Source of the DNA: Porphyridium purpureum
Taxonomy: Eukaryota > Rhodophyta > Bangiophyceae > Porphyridiales > Porphyridiaceae
Direction: 5' to 3'
Assembly (NCBI GenBank): GCA_008690995.1
Contig: VRMN01000019.1
Span: 124,001 to 188,000 of the forward strand
DNA length: 64,000 bases
Position numbers and translations under genes: made by a program. The notes beneath the pieces were generated by a model, which had not been told where the DNA came from, ran no database searches, and was given only the letters and a program-made list of their open reading frames with translations. This document shows positions 32,572-43,373 of this stretch, in pieces (position 1 is the stretch's first letter; each line of letters starts with the position of its first letter).

Positions 32572-35244
32572 ATGGAGGGCAGTGACGGTGCGCGCACCGC
32601 GGTGCGCGGCGCCATGGACGCGGATGAAGAGGCCGGCGTCGATGGAGTCGAGGGTGCCGACCGCTTGTCGGAAATGCACGACCCAGAAACCGACCACGAG
32701 CATTTGATTGGCCGCGTCGACTCGTTGGTTGGCCGCGGCGCGCAAAAGGTGGAACAGCTGCATGCAGAGCTGTGGGGTGAGGATAACCGCACGACAGAGC
32801 TGAACACGTTTGTCACAGATGTGTTTGAGATGCACTCGCGCGGCGCAACGCACAAGTTGCTCATGCAGACGTTCAGCGGGCGCCAAATGTCGTGGATTTG
32901 GCTGGCGTGGGCTCTCGGTATTCTGTTGAGTCTGGTCTTTTCAATTCTGGTGGCCTTTACAGGAGAGAATGGAGGGACTTTGACAGTCGTTTCCGGGCCA
33001 AATGGTGAGACACAGTCGTACAGCGAAATTCTCACCTCAGTGATACAGAATCTGAGCTTTCAGGTCATTATGGGCTGGCTCATTGCTGCCTGCTTCGCTT
33101 TCTTATGGTTCGACATGTTGCTCAACTGGCTGAAAGCGCCGCGGAGGATACGCGTGCCGCAGCAACTGCTTGTTCTGTGCCTACTGCCCCTGTTTGTGCT
33201 CAGCAGCATCCCATACCGCGCCATCCGGTATCGGCAGCTCTTTGATGAAAGTCCTTCTGGGGACGTTTCCATCGGGAGCCTGGCCGCGGCTCTGCAAATA
33301 GACCAGTCGAGCATCGATGATGCGCTGCGCGTCGTCGGCCAGGTATTCTATTCACTCATCTATGGCGCTTTTGCATTCTACATCATAGCCAAGCCGATAT
33401 TGCTACGCAGGGTCTCAAGGACAAGGAAACGCAAGTACGTCCTGCTGGGAGCCATGTGCACGCTGTACTCGACCGCCATTTGCCTGTTCACATTATGCAT
33501 GTCGATCGGAACCAACGCGCCTCCATTCTGTGCGTGGCTACGCGTCATTCGCTGTTTCCAGGTCGGCATCGGCACTGGACCGGGAAGCTTGAGCGGGTTT
33601 CAGTTCGGGGTGTGTGTTTTCCTCGCGCTATGTGATTTCGCGTTCTTGCTTGCCTCGCTGGGTGAAGTTCGAAGGTCGGAAATCGTGTTGCGCAGCGTCG
33701 TCTATCATCTTTTTCGCGCGGATGTCCTTGCGCTCTCCTTTTTCAAAATTGGCCTTCATTTGCTTGTTGTTTGGTCTTGGGTTTGTACGAGCATCCAGTT
33801 TGCGCCGATTCCCAGTGAAGATGTTATCGTCATGCTCAGAATATCCGGTCGTTTGTTCACTGATGAGCTGCGCTTTCCATCAGCCACGTTTGCCTTCTTG
33901 GCGTTCATGTTCATTGAGGTTATTTTGTCATATCCCGCGAGCGCAACGCGAATTTTTCTGGTCGTCCCCTTGCGTCGCCTTGTGACGCACGGGCGCGCGC
34001 TTGAGTGGAAGGCGCGCATGAGCCGCGACGATGAGACAGGCAACGTGATCGTCGACCCTTCTGAATTTGTGCTCGAATTGCAGATCCTCCTAATGAATTT
34101 TGCAGCCTTTGCGTACGACTTTGGCGTCGCGGGTAAAACGCCCCGGGACGTGAGCGTGCTTTCCAATGGTACGTACAAGCTGGTGGCGCACATCAGCAAT
34201 GCAGTGACAGACACGCATTGTATTGTTTGTGAGGCAGACGATAGCATCGTGGTGTCATTCCGCGGCACTCTATCTGCGCAAAACGTCAAGACAGACATAC
34301 GGGCGGGCCCGCTTCACGTACGCCATATTCTTGACCTTGACAGCAAGAGTCTTCAGTTTGACAACGGAGCGTGCGCGTCGGACAGTAGCAGTCCACGCTC
34401 AAGACAGAACGTTTCGGAGGGTCTTGACAAAAAATTGCTCCATCGGCTCGACCTGCTGCAATTTATGAGTGAAGATCTGGATCGTCGCGTGGTCAAAGTG
34501 TACGACCACGCAACTGAAAAATACTGCCGCGTCCATGCAGGGTTTGGCGAGGCGTACGTTTCAGTGCATCAGGATGTCATCGTTCTGGTGCAGCTCCTAC
34601 TTTTGGCGAAAGAGCGGCCTGTGTTTGTCGCCGGCCATTCGCTCGGCGGCGCGCTGGCCACATTGTGCGCATACCATCTTAGCAAAGTCAGTCAAGAAAG
34701 CGTGCGGGACAAAATTGTGCTTGTGACATGTGGTTCCCCGCGCGTGGGAAACTCAGCCTTCGCCCACCACTTTCACGAGCGCGTCAAAAACGTGTGGCGA
34801 ATCCACGTCGAGGGCGACCCGGTACCGCGAATGCCAAAGCTACCGTACTTACATGTGGGCGCAGAGCTGATCCTGCGTATCGACGGCGAAATAGTGGCAG
34901 ATCCGACACTGGTCGAGTCGGTCCAGTTCAGAAGGCAACCCATCAAGGTCGCTCACCATCGGATGTGGGTTTATCGCGGAATTGTGCAGACCTTTTGCGA
35001 ACTGTACACGGCGCCGGGCTTTATTCCCGACATGTGGGACCTCGGCGAGTTCCCCGAAGAATTTTTAAAAGCCGTGCGGCCGTCTGAGGAGAAAATTCGG
35101 AATGCCCAGCTGCTCAAACTTGAACGCATCATTCGCGAGCGGTCAGAGTTTGAAATACTGTTTCAAGCGTTCAAGACACAGCTGCCAGACCATGTGTCTT
35201 CCAGATGGAAAACTCTTATCGCGGCCTTGCTTGCTTCTGGCTGA
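32572..35244 (+). CDS. Polytopic class-3 lipase (DAG-lipase-like), paralogue 2
   Basis: An 890-residue protein from the ATG in a GCCATGG context; the frame extends upstream with GTG only. It has the same architecture as its neighbour: a short acidic N-terminus without polyGln, a shared FVTDVFEMHSRG block before the first helix, about eight membrane segments, then lipase-3. The triad is Ser690 (GHSLGGAL), Asp749 (GDPVPRMP) and His795 (VAHHRMW). Long stretches of the lipase domain are near-identical to paralogue 1 (AGHSLGGALATLCAYHLSKV against TGHSLGGALATLCAYHLSKV), while the membrane half is more diverged. A tandem duplication is the simple explanation. Both triads are intact, so both are probably active. 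Confidence 0.85.
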   Translation: MEGSDGARTAVRGAMDADEEAGVDGVEGADRLSEMHDPETDHEHLIGRVDSLVGRGAQKVEQLHAELWGEDNRTTELNTFVTDVFEMHSRGATHKLLMQTFSGRQMSWIWLAWALGILLSLVFSILVAFTGENGGTLTVVSGPNGETQSYSEILTSVIQNLSFQVIMGWLIAACFAFLWFDMLLNWLKAPRRIRVPQQLLVLCLLPLFVLSSIPYRAIRYRQLFDESPSGDVSIGSLAAALQIDQSSIDDALRVVGQVFYSLIYGAFAFYIIAKPILLRRVSRTRKRKYVLLGAMCTLYSTAICLFTLCMSIGTNAPPFCAWLRVIRCFQVGIGTGPGSLSGFQFGVCVFLALCDFAFLLASLGEVRRSEIVLRSVVYHLFRADVLALSFFKIGLHLLVVWSWVCTSIQFAPIPSEDVIVMLRISGRLFTDELRFPSATFAFLAFMFIEVILSYPASATRIFLVVPLRRLVTHGRALEWKARMSRDDETGNVIVDPSEFVLELQILLMNFAAFAYDFGVAGKTPRDVSVLSNGTYKLVAHISNAVTDTHCIVCEADDSIVVSFRGTLSAQNVKTDIRAGPLHVRHILDLDSKSLQFDNGACASDSSSPRSRQNVSEGLDKKLLHRLDLLQFMSEDLDRRVVKVYDHATEKYCRVHAGFGEAYVSVHQDVIVLVQLLLLAKERPVFVAGHSLGGALATLCAYHLSKVSQESVRDKIVLVTCGSPRVGNSAFAHHFHERVKNVWRIHVEGDPVPRMPKLPYLHVGAELILRIDGEIVADPTLVESVQFRRQPIKVAHHRMWVYRGIVQTFCELYTAPGFIPDMWDLGEFPEEFLKAVRPSEEKIRNAQLLKLERIIRERSEFEILFQAFKTQLPDHVSSRWKTLIAALLASG

Positions 35245-36463
35245 CGTCTTTGGTCCTAATGCACGCTATACATTAGGCAGCCAATCCAGATGGACTCTTT
35301 GTTGACTCGCTCCTCACACTCTGCCTTTTGCATGCGCTTTAACCTCCAAAAGGACATGGCGCTGACGACAACTTACTGGGAAATATAATGCAGAAATGTC
35401 CGCGAATAAGCTGCGACTTCATGGAATACCCTTGGAAGGAAACGTCTGGCAAGACTCGGGAAGCCTGCTTTCTCACTGAGACGGTTGCATATTTTGTGAA
35501 GATGCTGGAAAAGGGTAACGTGGGGCTTGTAGGTGAATCCTTTCGTCCTTCAAGTTGGAAAGCATGGCTTGCAAGGACGCCAAAAAGGGCAGAACAACAA
35601 ATCTTGAAGCTAAGTGACAGACGGTCGTCGTCGACCGGTGATCTCAGGTACTTTGCTGGGTTGGCAATATAATTTCAGAAACGCTAGCTGACCAGCCTTC
35701 TGGTTCTCGTCCACTAGTGAACGTTATGTGGCATTTGTGTACGTGAGTCGCTCTACCAGGGGCGCAACGTAGCCTGTATTGAGCCGTGCTGAATATCGGC
35801 CATCTGACGTTTGACAGTGAGACTGGTACGGTGTATTCAGTCATCTAGCAAATCAACACGTCAAGGCTTTGCCGCCCGCAAATGGGCTCAACCCCTGGAC
35901 GCCTCGTCAAGTGTCGCTGTGATCTGCCCACATCATACGGAATTGGTCAACGCGCGTGCGAGCTCGCCGCTCTCTTGTGCACGCCGAATAGCGTAGGCGT
36001 TTTGATATGACCCTGTGCCCCGCGCTTGCGTCCAAAGTGAGCGCGGGAGTCGCGTGATTGAACGCACTCCCAAGCTCGACGCGAGCAGACCGCCCGCAGC
36101 CAGCAAGCAATCATCAAGTGAACGCTTTCACGGCGAGCACAAAGTTGGAAATGCTGATTTTGTCTTTTGGGTCATGGTGTTTGGAAAGCAGCAGCATCTT
36201 CATCTTCTCCAAAGCGACGCCACCGCAAAGCAGGTCGGCCGCAACGTCAGGGGTAGCGTCAATGTCAAGCCAGTGGGCTTTCAGTGCGTGGCACATGTCG
36301 CTGAACGCCGCAACCTTTTCATTCGCATGGCCGCTGTTCAAGCCAAATCCCGACTTCTTTTGAATAGTGGGCAGAGCAGCTTTGGACGGAACTGGAGTGT
36401 GTGTGACCCAAAGCTGCGATCCTTGACCTTTTCAACCAACGTCTCGCAAGATCCTACGGGCTG
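35245..36463. other. No gene recognised
   Basis: Several frames of 60-150 codons, none convincing: a plus frame from the ATG at 35388 (94 codons), a plus frame at 36015-36467, and a minus frame at 36114-36341. Codon content is unlike the neighbouring genes. It may be the start of the decayed block. Confidence 0.4.
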
Positions 36464-36880
36464 CTAGGAAAAAACGTCTGGAGATCGTGTTGGTGGGTCA
36501 TCTTTCGAGCCGCCAAGCCTGTCCAATGCATCGCAATGGTCGCTGAGTTCTTCGTCGTTGCTGCAATCGGCATTCTGGGAGGCCCGAGAACCGCAGTGCA
36601 GGTCTTTGGTGATCAAACTTGAGCCCGTCCGGTTGACCTCGCGAGTAAAGACAACACTGCCATCGGGCGAGAACTGCGCTGCGCATATTTTAATGGCGTG
36701 CCGCTTCGTCGTGCGCACGCAGTCACCCATATGCAACCCCCAAACTTTAACTCTCCTGTCATTGCTGGCCGACGCGATAAACATGCCATCGATTGCGTAG
36801 TGCACCGCCCACTCCACGCCAGAATGTTCCTACATTGTAGGCACGGACGTACCCGTCTGCCATTCCAAAACTCTACCCAT
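36464..36880 (-). pseudogene. WD40-repeat pseudogene piece A
   Basis: The minus strand reads GRVLEWQTGTSVPTM, then a TAG, then HSGVEWAVHYAIDGMFIASA continuing to SNDRRVKVWGLHMG and ICAAQFSPDGSVVF in the same frame. This is about one and a half WD40 blades (the DxxVKxW and FSPDG signatures) with an in-frame stop. No complete gene surrounds it. A selenocysteine or read-through reading is not supported, because the stop is TAG and other WD40 pieces nearby are also damaged. Confidence 0.6.
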
Positions 36881-37130
36881 TTTGTTTTTTCCGGTGGTCA
36901 GACACGCAGAATGTATCATCAGGGCGAGCAGTCCAATAGCCGTAACAACAAATAAACCCGCGTCATGGTGCCCGCGCATGCACCAGTGCGTGGATCCTGT
37001 CCACTTTTCGCCATCTTCACCGGCAACGACTCCCAAGAGTCTGGACTTACATGTACCGGTTTCATCTGATCTGAGTGTGAGCACAAGACTCCTGCAGCTG
37101 CGGTTGCGGCTCCTGCGTCGACCTCTTTCC

Positions 37131-38144
37131 TCATTCTCGCCACTTTTCGAGGCGTCTTTCTGCTTGATACGCTGCACGATCGCGCGTCCAGCCGATCTGT
37201 TCCTTGAGCGCTTTAAACTCGTCGGCGTTGGCTTTCATGAATTCAGGAAAGGACAGCTGGCGAATTTTTTTGCGCACATCTCCATCGATCACGCCCGCAT
37301 GTACCACGTGTTCCAAGTAAAGGGCAATCCACGGGAGTGTTTCGTCCTTATCAAACTTGAGTCCGGCGGAAACATTGTCCGCGTTAGCTTTCGTACTCAA
37401 GGTCAGAGCGTGTTCGGCAGTCGCCGGGGACATCCTGTCTGATTTCAACTGTCGCACTTGAATCAGATTCTCCGGATGCAGGCGCAGCTTGCCGATGTCA
37501 TCATCCAGAACCGCAGTGTTTGTCGCGCCGTAATCACAATCTGCAGTCCCCCATATCTTTGTCAAGTCCTTGACGAAGGGCCGCCTCTTCTTGCCCAGAG
37601 GATCCGGTACGCACTCTTCTCCGCTAAAGGAAAAGAAAAGCTGGTCTCGATGTGGGTGCGTTTTGCACGCTGGCCTCGGTGGTGATTTTGGCGGCGCTTG
37701 TCCGCTATGCTCGCTACCCTCTGCAGAAATGCCTGGCTGCTTTGTGTGCTCGCGCACTTTCTCAATCAGCTTCAAACCGGGAGCGCTGCTTCGTATTCGG
37801 AGGCACGCGGCTGCTTGAAGTCCGCGTCCAAAAACTTTCTCCACAGGAATGGTCACGTGCTTCCGCAGCAGTATTGACCACTGGCCGACCGTGTGTCGTC
37901 GGAAAAGGTAATCGACAAACTCGTCCACGAACGGACGCAGCCAGTATTGGCGGGACTTGAACCAGAAGTCGGGTCCACGCATGGGAGCATGCGGCCGCAG
38001 CTTCGGATCGATTCTGCAGTATCGCAGCAAAGCCTTCACGTCCAGAATCACAAGCAGTTCACTTTTCACTGGTCGCGGTGCTCCCGCCGGCACGCGGTTC
38101 AAGTGCTTGACCAGCGGTTCCAAAGCCACCTTGCGTGCGCCCAT
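37131..38144 (-). CDS. NIF/FCP1-type HAD phosphatase-like protein, motif I altered
   Basis: 337 residues from the first ATG; the open frame goes a little further upstream without ATG. The fold signature of the CTD/NLI phosphatases is present in order: LLVILDVKALL (motif I position), WLRPFVDEFVDYLFRRHTVG (family RPG-x-x-FL...Y-x-v-x-iwS), LRKHVTIPVEKVF, RRPFVKDLTKIWG (motif III Lys), and TAVLDDDIGKLRLHPENLI (motif IV). In active enzymes motif I is DxDxT/V; here it is D-V-K-A-L, so the second acidic residue is replaced by Lys. A disordered insertion separates motifs II and III. It may be a pseudophosphatase or an early pseudogene, since it sits among decayed sequence. Confidence 0.65.
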   Translation of the reverse strand: MGARKVALEPLVKHLNRVPAGAPRPVKSELLVILDVKALLRYCRIDPKLRPHAPMRGPDFWFKSRQYWLRPFVDEFVDYLFRRHTVGQWSILLRKHVTIPVEKVFGRGLQAAACLRIRSSAPGLKLIEKVREHTKQPGISAEGSEHSGQAPPKSPPRPACKTHPHRDQLFFSFSGEECVPDPLGKKRRPFVKDLTKIWGTADCDYGATNTAVLDDDIGKLRLHPENLIQVRQLKSDRMSPATAEHALTLSTKANADNVSAGLKFDKDETLPWIALYLEHVVHAGVIDGDVRKKIRQLSFPEFMKANADEFKALKEQIGWTRDRAAYQAERRLEKWRE

Positions 38145-40378
38145 CTCGTCACAAGCGCGTTCGCGCAGCAGCTCCACGATGCTGCACGAGCTTGAACGCG
38201 GCGCGCAGTGGCTCGACTGCCAGATCGTCGTGGCGCCGAGCGCTTGTGAAGCACAGCAGCTCTGGTGGGGTTGTCGACCTCGTCGAGCACGTTACGGCCC
38301 CTGGCAGCGACGACGAGTCGATTCCGCTGCGTTCACATCAAGTGCGCCGCTGTTCGTGGCTGGATGGGCATGTCCAGCCGAGCTGCTGTATGGCGGAGCT
38401 GCCGCAAACAGACTTAGCTTGTCAACCGACGGGCTTCACAAGGCGCTGACGCGGCAAGCCCGAGCGATGCGGCGTGGCGCTGGCGCAAGGCGCGTACCAG
38501 GATGTTCGAAGAGGTGAAGGTGACATTGGAATGACGCATAGACAGCCGTTAAAGGCTAGCGCGCGACGTGATTGCTACGCGGCGGAAGGGCGTCGAGTCA
38601 AGGAGTCGTGATGAGGTTTTCTTTTCCCGTCGGACTTGAGCGCGGACTTGTTGCACGCTTTAATGAAAGATGGCGGGGCAGCCAGGCTACTGAGCTAGCG
38701 ACCCGAGCTAAATGCAGATATTGTCGCCTTGTCCAAGGCCACTGTCGTGCGGACTCAAGCAGAGCGTGACGGTAACGCGTTCACAAGAGTTCCGCAACAG
38801 GCGTCGACAACGTGCAGGCGCCGGGTGTGATTTCGGTGATTGGAACTATTGAAATGGACGAGACAGCGATCGTTGGCAAGCACGCCCTGACGGACTACTG
38901 GCGGCTTGCGATACATTTTGTGCAAGTCGTGTCGATTAGCTTTCCGAGTGGGCGACGCGAGCAGATGCCGTCGCTGTATTGCCAAAAAAGAACCAAAAGA
39001 CACGAAGCACTGTCAAACTAGAAGCAGTGAAGCGCGCGAGTGACGAAGCGTGCCACGTTCTGATTCTGGTTGTCGACAAATTCGGCCGTTCGCACATTCA
39101 CGTGGATCCGGCCGATGGAAAAACACGGTACGGTTTTTGCGTGGATGAAGAAGGTACATCCGTGCGAGGCTGACCCCAATGAACTTTTGCTGGTGGCGGA
39201 TGCAAGCTTTCAGCACAATGCCATCGTGCATGCGCGCACTTGGAGCCACGTGATGGGTGTCTTTTGGCACTTGGTCATCAAATCGGACATTCCGGCAAGA
39301 GCAGACTCCTTTGATAAGGCAGTGGACAAATGTTGACGTGTCGGAGAGGACCGGGCGGAAAGATGATAGAGCTGGAAAAAAGTGACCCGATTCTCCATAT
39401 GGCGCTATTCGACGAAGAGGTGAATGGGTAGCGTGCCTTTCACGCGGTTGTCATGTAGGTCGGTGTTGCTGATTGTTCCTGGAGTCATTTGATTTTCGTT
39501 ACTGTCTAAGGCGATGTCGCAAAGCGGTTATCTCTGAAAAAGGAGAATGCTTCGAAAGTGTCGGTTGCTCATTCACAGCTCGACACGACGTTCATGACGT
39601 CGGGCACACGTTGTAGCACGCCTGGTGCGACATGCGGCTTACGTGTGCTGAATTCAGTCCTCGAGACACCCAACACATGAACGCATCGCAAAAAGCAAGC
39701 CTGTACGATCAGGCGACGTCCCATCTCGCGGCACCGGGATGAGCGCACGTCATGCACCCTCGCACTCGATCGGCGAACTCCCGCAGCGCACGTGCCGACT
39801 TCTGCAGAAACGGAGATACTTGAAGGTGAAAGGCGGAGAACCCGAACAAAGACGTGACGGGATGCAAGAACGCGGTCATCGCACAAGCACCTTCACGGCG
39901 AGCGCACGTTTGGCATGACCAATCCAGACGCTTCGGTCACAGTCTCGGGACTACATAACTATCTTGAGCTCCTTAAAAGCTTCTTGATTACTCAGCATAT
40001 CCGATGGGAACGCAAACATTTTCTCAATGTCAATTTGCTTGCCTATCCCAACAAGGCGATTCTCGTTGAACTTTGTAATCAGTTCATCTACGCTCGCGCA
40101 GCTTGATGAGCCATCCCACGTTCTTGGCACGGGCGGCCGCACGGAACCTGTCACGGGTCGTGCCTACTACCCAATGCTAAAGTCTTCAATGTCTGCCCCG
40201 TGAGTATCGGGTTATCAAACCGAGCGAGGTACCGATGTTGATCATGACGAGCTTCGAACTGCCGTCGGAAGTTCAGTGTTCTATCTTCGGTGCTCAAGCC
40301 TTGCTTGTTAGCCGTCGTCGCTTATGTGCTCGATTCATCGTCCTACATGTCGAAGAAATGAGGCTCGCATTCTAGGTC
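38145..40378. other. No gene recognised; decayed block
   Basis: Only short frames on both strands. A plus-strand peptide near 38.82-39.17 kb has a faint resemblance to a bacterial-type transposase core (see rejected items). Confidence 0.4.
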
Positions 40379-40600
40379 TCAGGTGATCCCGAATTTGATG
40401 CTCGTATCCTGGTTTTCAAGCACACCAGACCTGTCATGCGGCGAGAAATGCACGACCCAGATCCAATGCATGTCTTTTTCCGTCGTGCGTGCACCCGTTC
40501 TAGCATCTCACAATGAGGCAGTCTTGTCCTGGCTGGCCACCACTACTATATTTATACCCGAGGCTCTGGCATGCCATGTGAATGTCCACACGCACTTGGA
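40379..40600 (-). pseudogene. WD40-repeat pseudogene piece B
   Basis: The minus strand reads VWTFTWHARASGINIVVVAS, then QDKTASL, a TGA in place of the Trp expected in the WD40 (x)LWD signature, then DARTGARTT and WIWVVHFSPHDRSGV in the same frame. It looks like one blade of a WD40 gene on the same strand as piece A, 3.5 kb away. The two could derive from one gene or from a family. Confidence 0.5.
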
Positions 40601-41744
40601 CAACCACAAGCAGGCGGGAACGCGGCTCCTTAATGATCAAATGCCGGAAAATAAAATCGGAGGCTACGGACTAGGCCTGAAGCTTTCGTGGCTCCTGGGT
40701 TTCAATCCAAAAACCACTACACATGCAACACACATGTTCACAAACATCGTAATAGATTGGTCGCCGATGCAACATCAAAACGCAGGTGTTCTACTGTAAA
40801 AGACCCGCTGCGACTTCGACACGAAATGGCAGACATGCAGGTGGTCACGGGAGCCGCGAAGCGCGCGGATTTCCTGCGCGCACAAGCGCGACATAAAAAC
40901 TGAGTGCGCCGCGTAGACCACAGCTTTTCTGTAGCAGAAGGATTCCGACATTATGAAAAGCAAAGCAATACTGAATTCGTTCTTTTCGTCAAGTCATACG
41001 TGATATCTTGGATGTCGTCGAAAAGCTGCTCGTTGTCCACCATGGTACCAAATATCGCAGACCTTTCCGCGCCATGATGACAAGAGCTCTCTGTAGCAGC
41101 AAAAGAAAGTAGCGGTGGCCATGATGCACAGACAAGCGCGCACATGTCGCAGGTGGCGGGTCATGGCCGACAGTCTCAACAAGCACGAGCCTATGTTCTC
41201 CATGCTTCCCGAACGCACAGAATCAAACGTGCGGAATGCATATTCATGTCTCAACATTTCTGTCAGTATGATCCCGGCAAAGTCGGTGCATCAATGGGTG
41301 TCTTCTCAAAGTCGGCGTACGAGTGCCGGAAACACGCAGGTGTTCAATACTCTGAGAACATGTGCATTCCATTGCCCTTGGTCAAGGACCTCACGCAACT
41401 GCATTCCTACACCGAGAAGATTAGGCTTGTAGACTGCAGAGCGCAACTCCTTTCGCTCGCGCACGCCAGCATGCGTATCTTTACTGAACAGGTACTTTGA
41501 AGTGTGATGTATAAAAGTCGTACAATACGCCAAGTCAGAACCCTTCGCAATGGATTCCAGACGTCGTGTCTTCTTCCTCGTGGTCATGACATACCTGTGC
41601 CTGCTGCAGTTCATACAGACGCTGCTTCCATGGCTGCCTAGGCGAAAGTCATGTCACGAAAGAGAGATGATCCGCTGATCATCAAGAAGAACGAAGAAAG
41701 GCTGCGACCACGCAATTCACCCAGCGCAGAGTTCGAGTACATTC
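40601..41744. other. No gene recognised
   Basis: Short overlapping frames without domain signatures, downstream of the PP5 gene. Confidence 0.4.
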
Positions 41745-43373
41745 CTACAGCCCGTACATGCCAGCGTTAGGGGCGTACTGCATCGCCCGGACGTTCGGAT
41801 GTGGCACAGCGGTAAACTGCTTGATGTCGGGTTTCATATCTGCTCTGAACCGGATGTACGCGCCCTTATTCCCCATTTGGTCAACATAGTTGGGCGCGGA
41901 GAAGACGGTTATGAGGCGCCCGTCCGCCTCGATTTCATACCCTTCATCCTTCATCTCGTGGCTGCGCACAATCAGCGCAATATTGTTTGCGTCACACCAT
42001 GCATGCGTGACGTCTGGACCAAAAGCAACGCCAATGCCGCGCTTGGATACACCGCGGCCGGGCTCCGTTTGCGGATCGGACCACAGCATCTCAGCAATCA
42101 GGCCACTGTCCGGCTCGCAGTTGCGATTGAGTGCCTGGATGTGCTCAATCAGCACGTCGTCCTTGCTGAAGAGGCCGCCGTGCACAACAAAGGCACGCTT
42201 GCCACCAGGCTCTGAGCTGCCATCCAGAATGTACGCGAGAGGCAGCGCGCGAAAGACCTCGGAAAAGAGACGGAAGCATGTCTCAGTGTACTTGGAACGC
42301 ACTTCTCCTTCAAAGCCGTAGATCTTGTTCATGCCCGTACTCTCGTGGTTACCACGAGTGAGGTGCATGCAGTCGGGCTCATGCAGCTTGTACGCAAACA
42401 GTGTCAAAATCACCTCGACACTGAAAGAACCGCGATCCACAAAGTCGCCATTGAAAACATACGGATTGGACTTGGACGGCGCGCCGTTGCGCCGGAATAT
42501 TTCAAGCAGGTCGTAGAATTGCCCATGCGTATCGCCGCACACTGTGATCTCATTGTCGCCAGTCACGGGGACGGTGACCACATTGGGTAGCTCTTTGAGC
42601 ATGGTCTCGATTTGCAGCAGCATCTGGAGTGCGTATCGGATGTGCAGCTTTTTCTGTGCCTTGAACGTTTCAATAAGCTGCTCCACAAACGCAGCGGACG
42701 CGACTGGCATACCGGCCTCGTCCTCCTCGAGCCTGGGACCAGTGTACGAGTCGTCCACCGTGTACGTGCTCAAATCAATGGTTTTCGCAACGCCCACCAG
42801 AATATCGTCCGCGTCGATCGCCTTGGCGAACGCCGCCTCGCGCACGCGCTTCTCGCAGTCTTTCATCTTGGCCATATTGTCCTTGTCGTTGTGCAGCTTT
42901 GCGACGACTCGAAAATCTGCGAGCGCCTCCTTGTACCTTCCGATCGCGTACTTGGCGCTACCGCGGCGGTAGTATGCTTTGATGAACGTCGGATCCATTT
43001 CTATGGCGCGCGACGCATCCTCGATCGCCCAGCCATACTCTTCGAGCTTGAGCCGCGTGATCGCGCGGTTCGACAGCAGCTGCACCTGCAGTGCGCTCAG
43101 CTCTTTCCGCCCCGGTGCATCGGCCTTGGCGTTTGCCTCGGTGTTTACGTCCGCGGGCTTGCTACCGTCCGCCATCTCGACGTCGTTCCCGTTCGTCTTG
43201 GCTGCGCTTTCGACATCCTTTTTGGCGTGCTGCTGGCCAGATGCCTCTTCAATCAATGTCAGTGCGCTTGTGTACAAGTCATTCGCCTCGTGATACTTTT
43301 TCGCACCAAATGCCGCATTTGCCTGTGCCTTGACCGCATTCACGGCCAGAATCGCATCGTCTGGTTCCCCCAT
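41745..43373 (-). CDS. PP5: Serine/threonine protein phosphatase 5 (TPR-PP5)
   Basis: 542 residues from the ATG MGEPDDAIL; the frame upstream is open but starts with GTG and is hydrophobic by chance. N-terminal TPRs cover about residues 10-165 (NAAFGAKKYHEANDLYTSAL; then AYYRRGSAKYAIGRYKEAL). The PPP catalytic domain follows: GDTHGQ near residue 280, GDFVDRG near 308, RGNHES near 342, then HGGLF. All metal ligands of the family are visible. In other eukaryotes the TPRs bind the Hsp90 C-terminus and release autoinhibition. Odd here is a 45-residue acidic, Ala/Lys-rich insertion inside the first TPR (after SALTLIEEASGQQ), where the family normally has a short turn. Confidence 0.95.
   Translation of the reverse strand: MGEPDDAILAVNAVKAQANAAFGAKKYHEANDLYTSALTLIEEASGQQHAKKDVESAAKTNGNDVEMADGSKPADVNTEANAKADAPGRKELSALQVQLLSNRAITRLKLEEYGWAIEDASRAIEMDPTFIKAYYRRGSAKYAIGRYKEALADFRVVAKLHNDKDNMAKMKDCEKRVREAAFAKAIDADDILVGVAKTIDLSTYTVDDSYTGPRLEEDEAGMPVASAAFVEQLIETFKAQKKLHIRYALQMLLQIETMLKELPNVVTVPVTGDNEITVCGDTHGQFYDLLEIFRRNGAPSKSNPYVFNGDFVDRGSFSVEVILTLFAYKLHEPDCMHLTRGNHESTGMNKIYGFEGEVRSKYTETCFRLFSEVFRALPLAYILDGSSEPGGKRAFVVHGGLFSKDDVLIEHIQALNRNCEPDSGLIAEMLWSDPQTEPGRGVSKRGIGVAFGPDVTHAWCDANNIALIVRSHEMKDEGYEIEADGRLITVFSAPNYVDQMGNKGAYIRFRADMKPDIKQFTAVPHPNVRAMQYAPNAGMYGL

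Noticed and set aside
36464-37177. Read-through or selenocysteine reading of the WD40 stop codons
   Set aside because: Different stop codons (TAG, TGA) in different pieces, at different WD40 positions, with no surrounding intact gene. Decay is simpler.
38812-39336. Possible IS1595/ISXO2-like transposase fragment (plus strand, a GTIEMDETAIVGK peptide followed by an HVLILVVDKFGRSHI peptide)
   Set aside because: The first peptide recalls the ISXO2-like DDE core start, but the rest of the domain is not recognisable and the frame changes soon after. Too weak to call.
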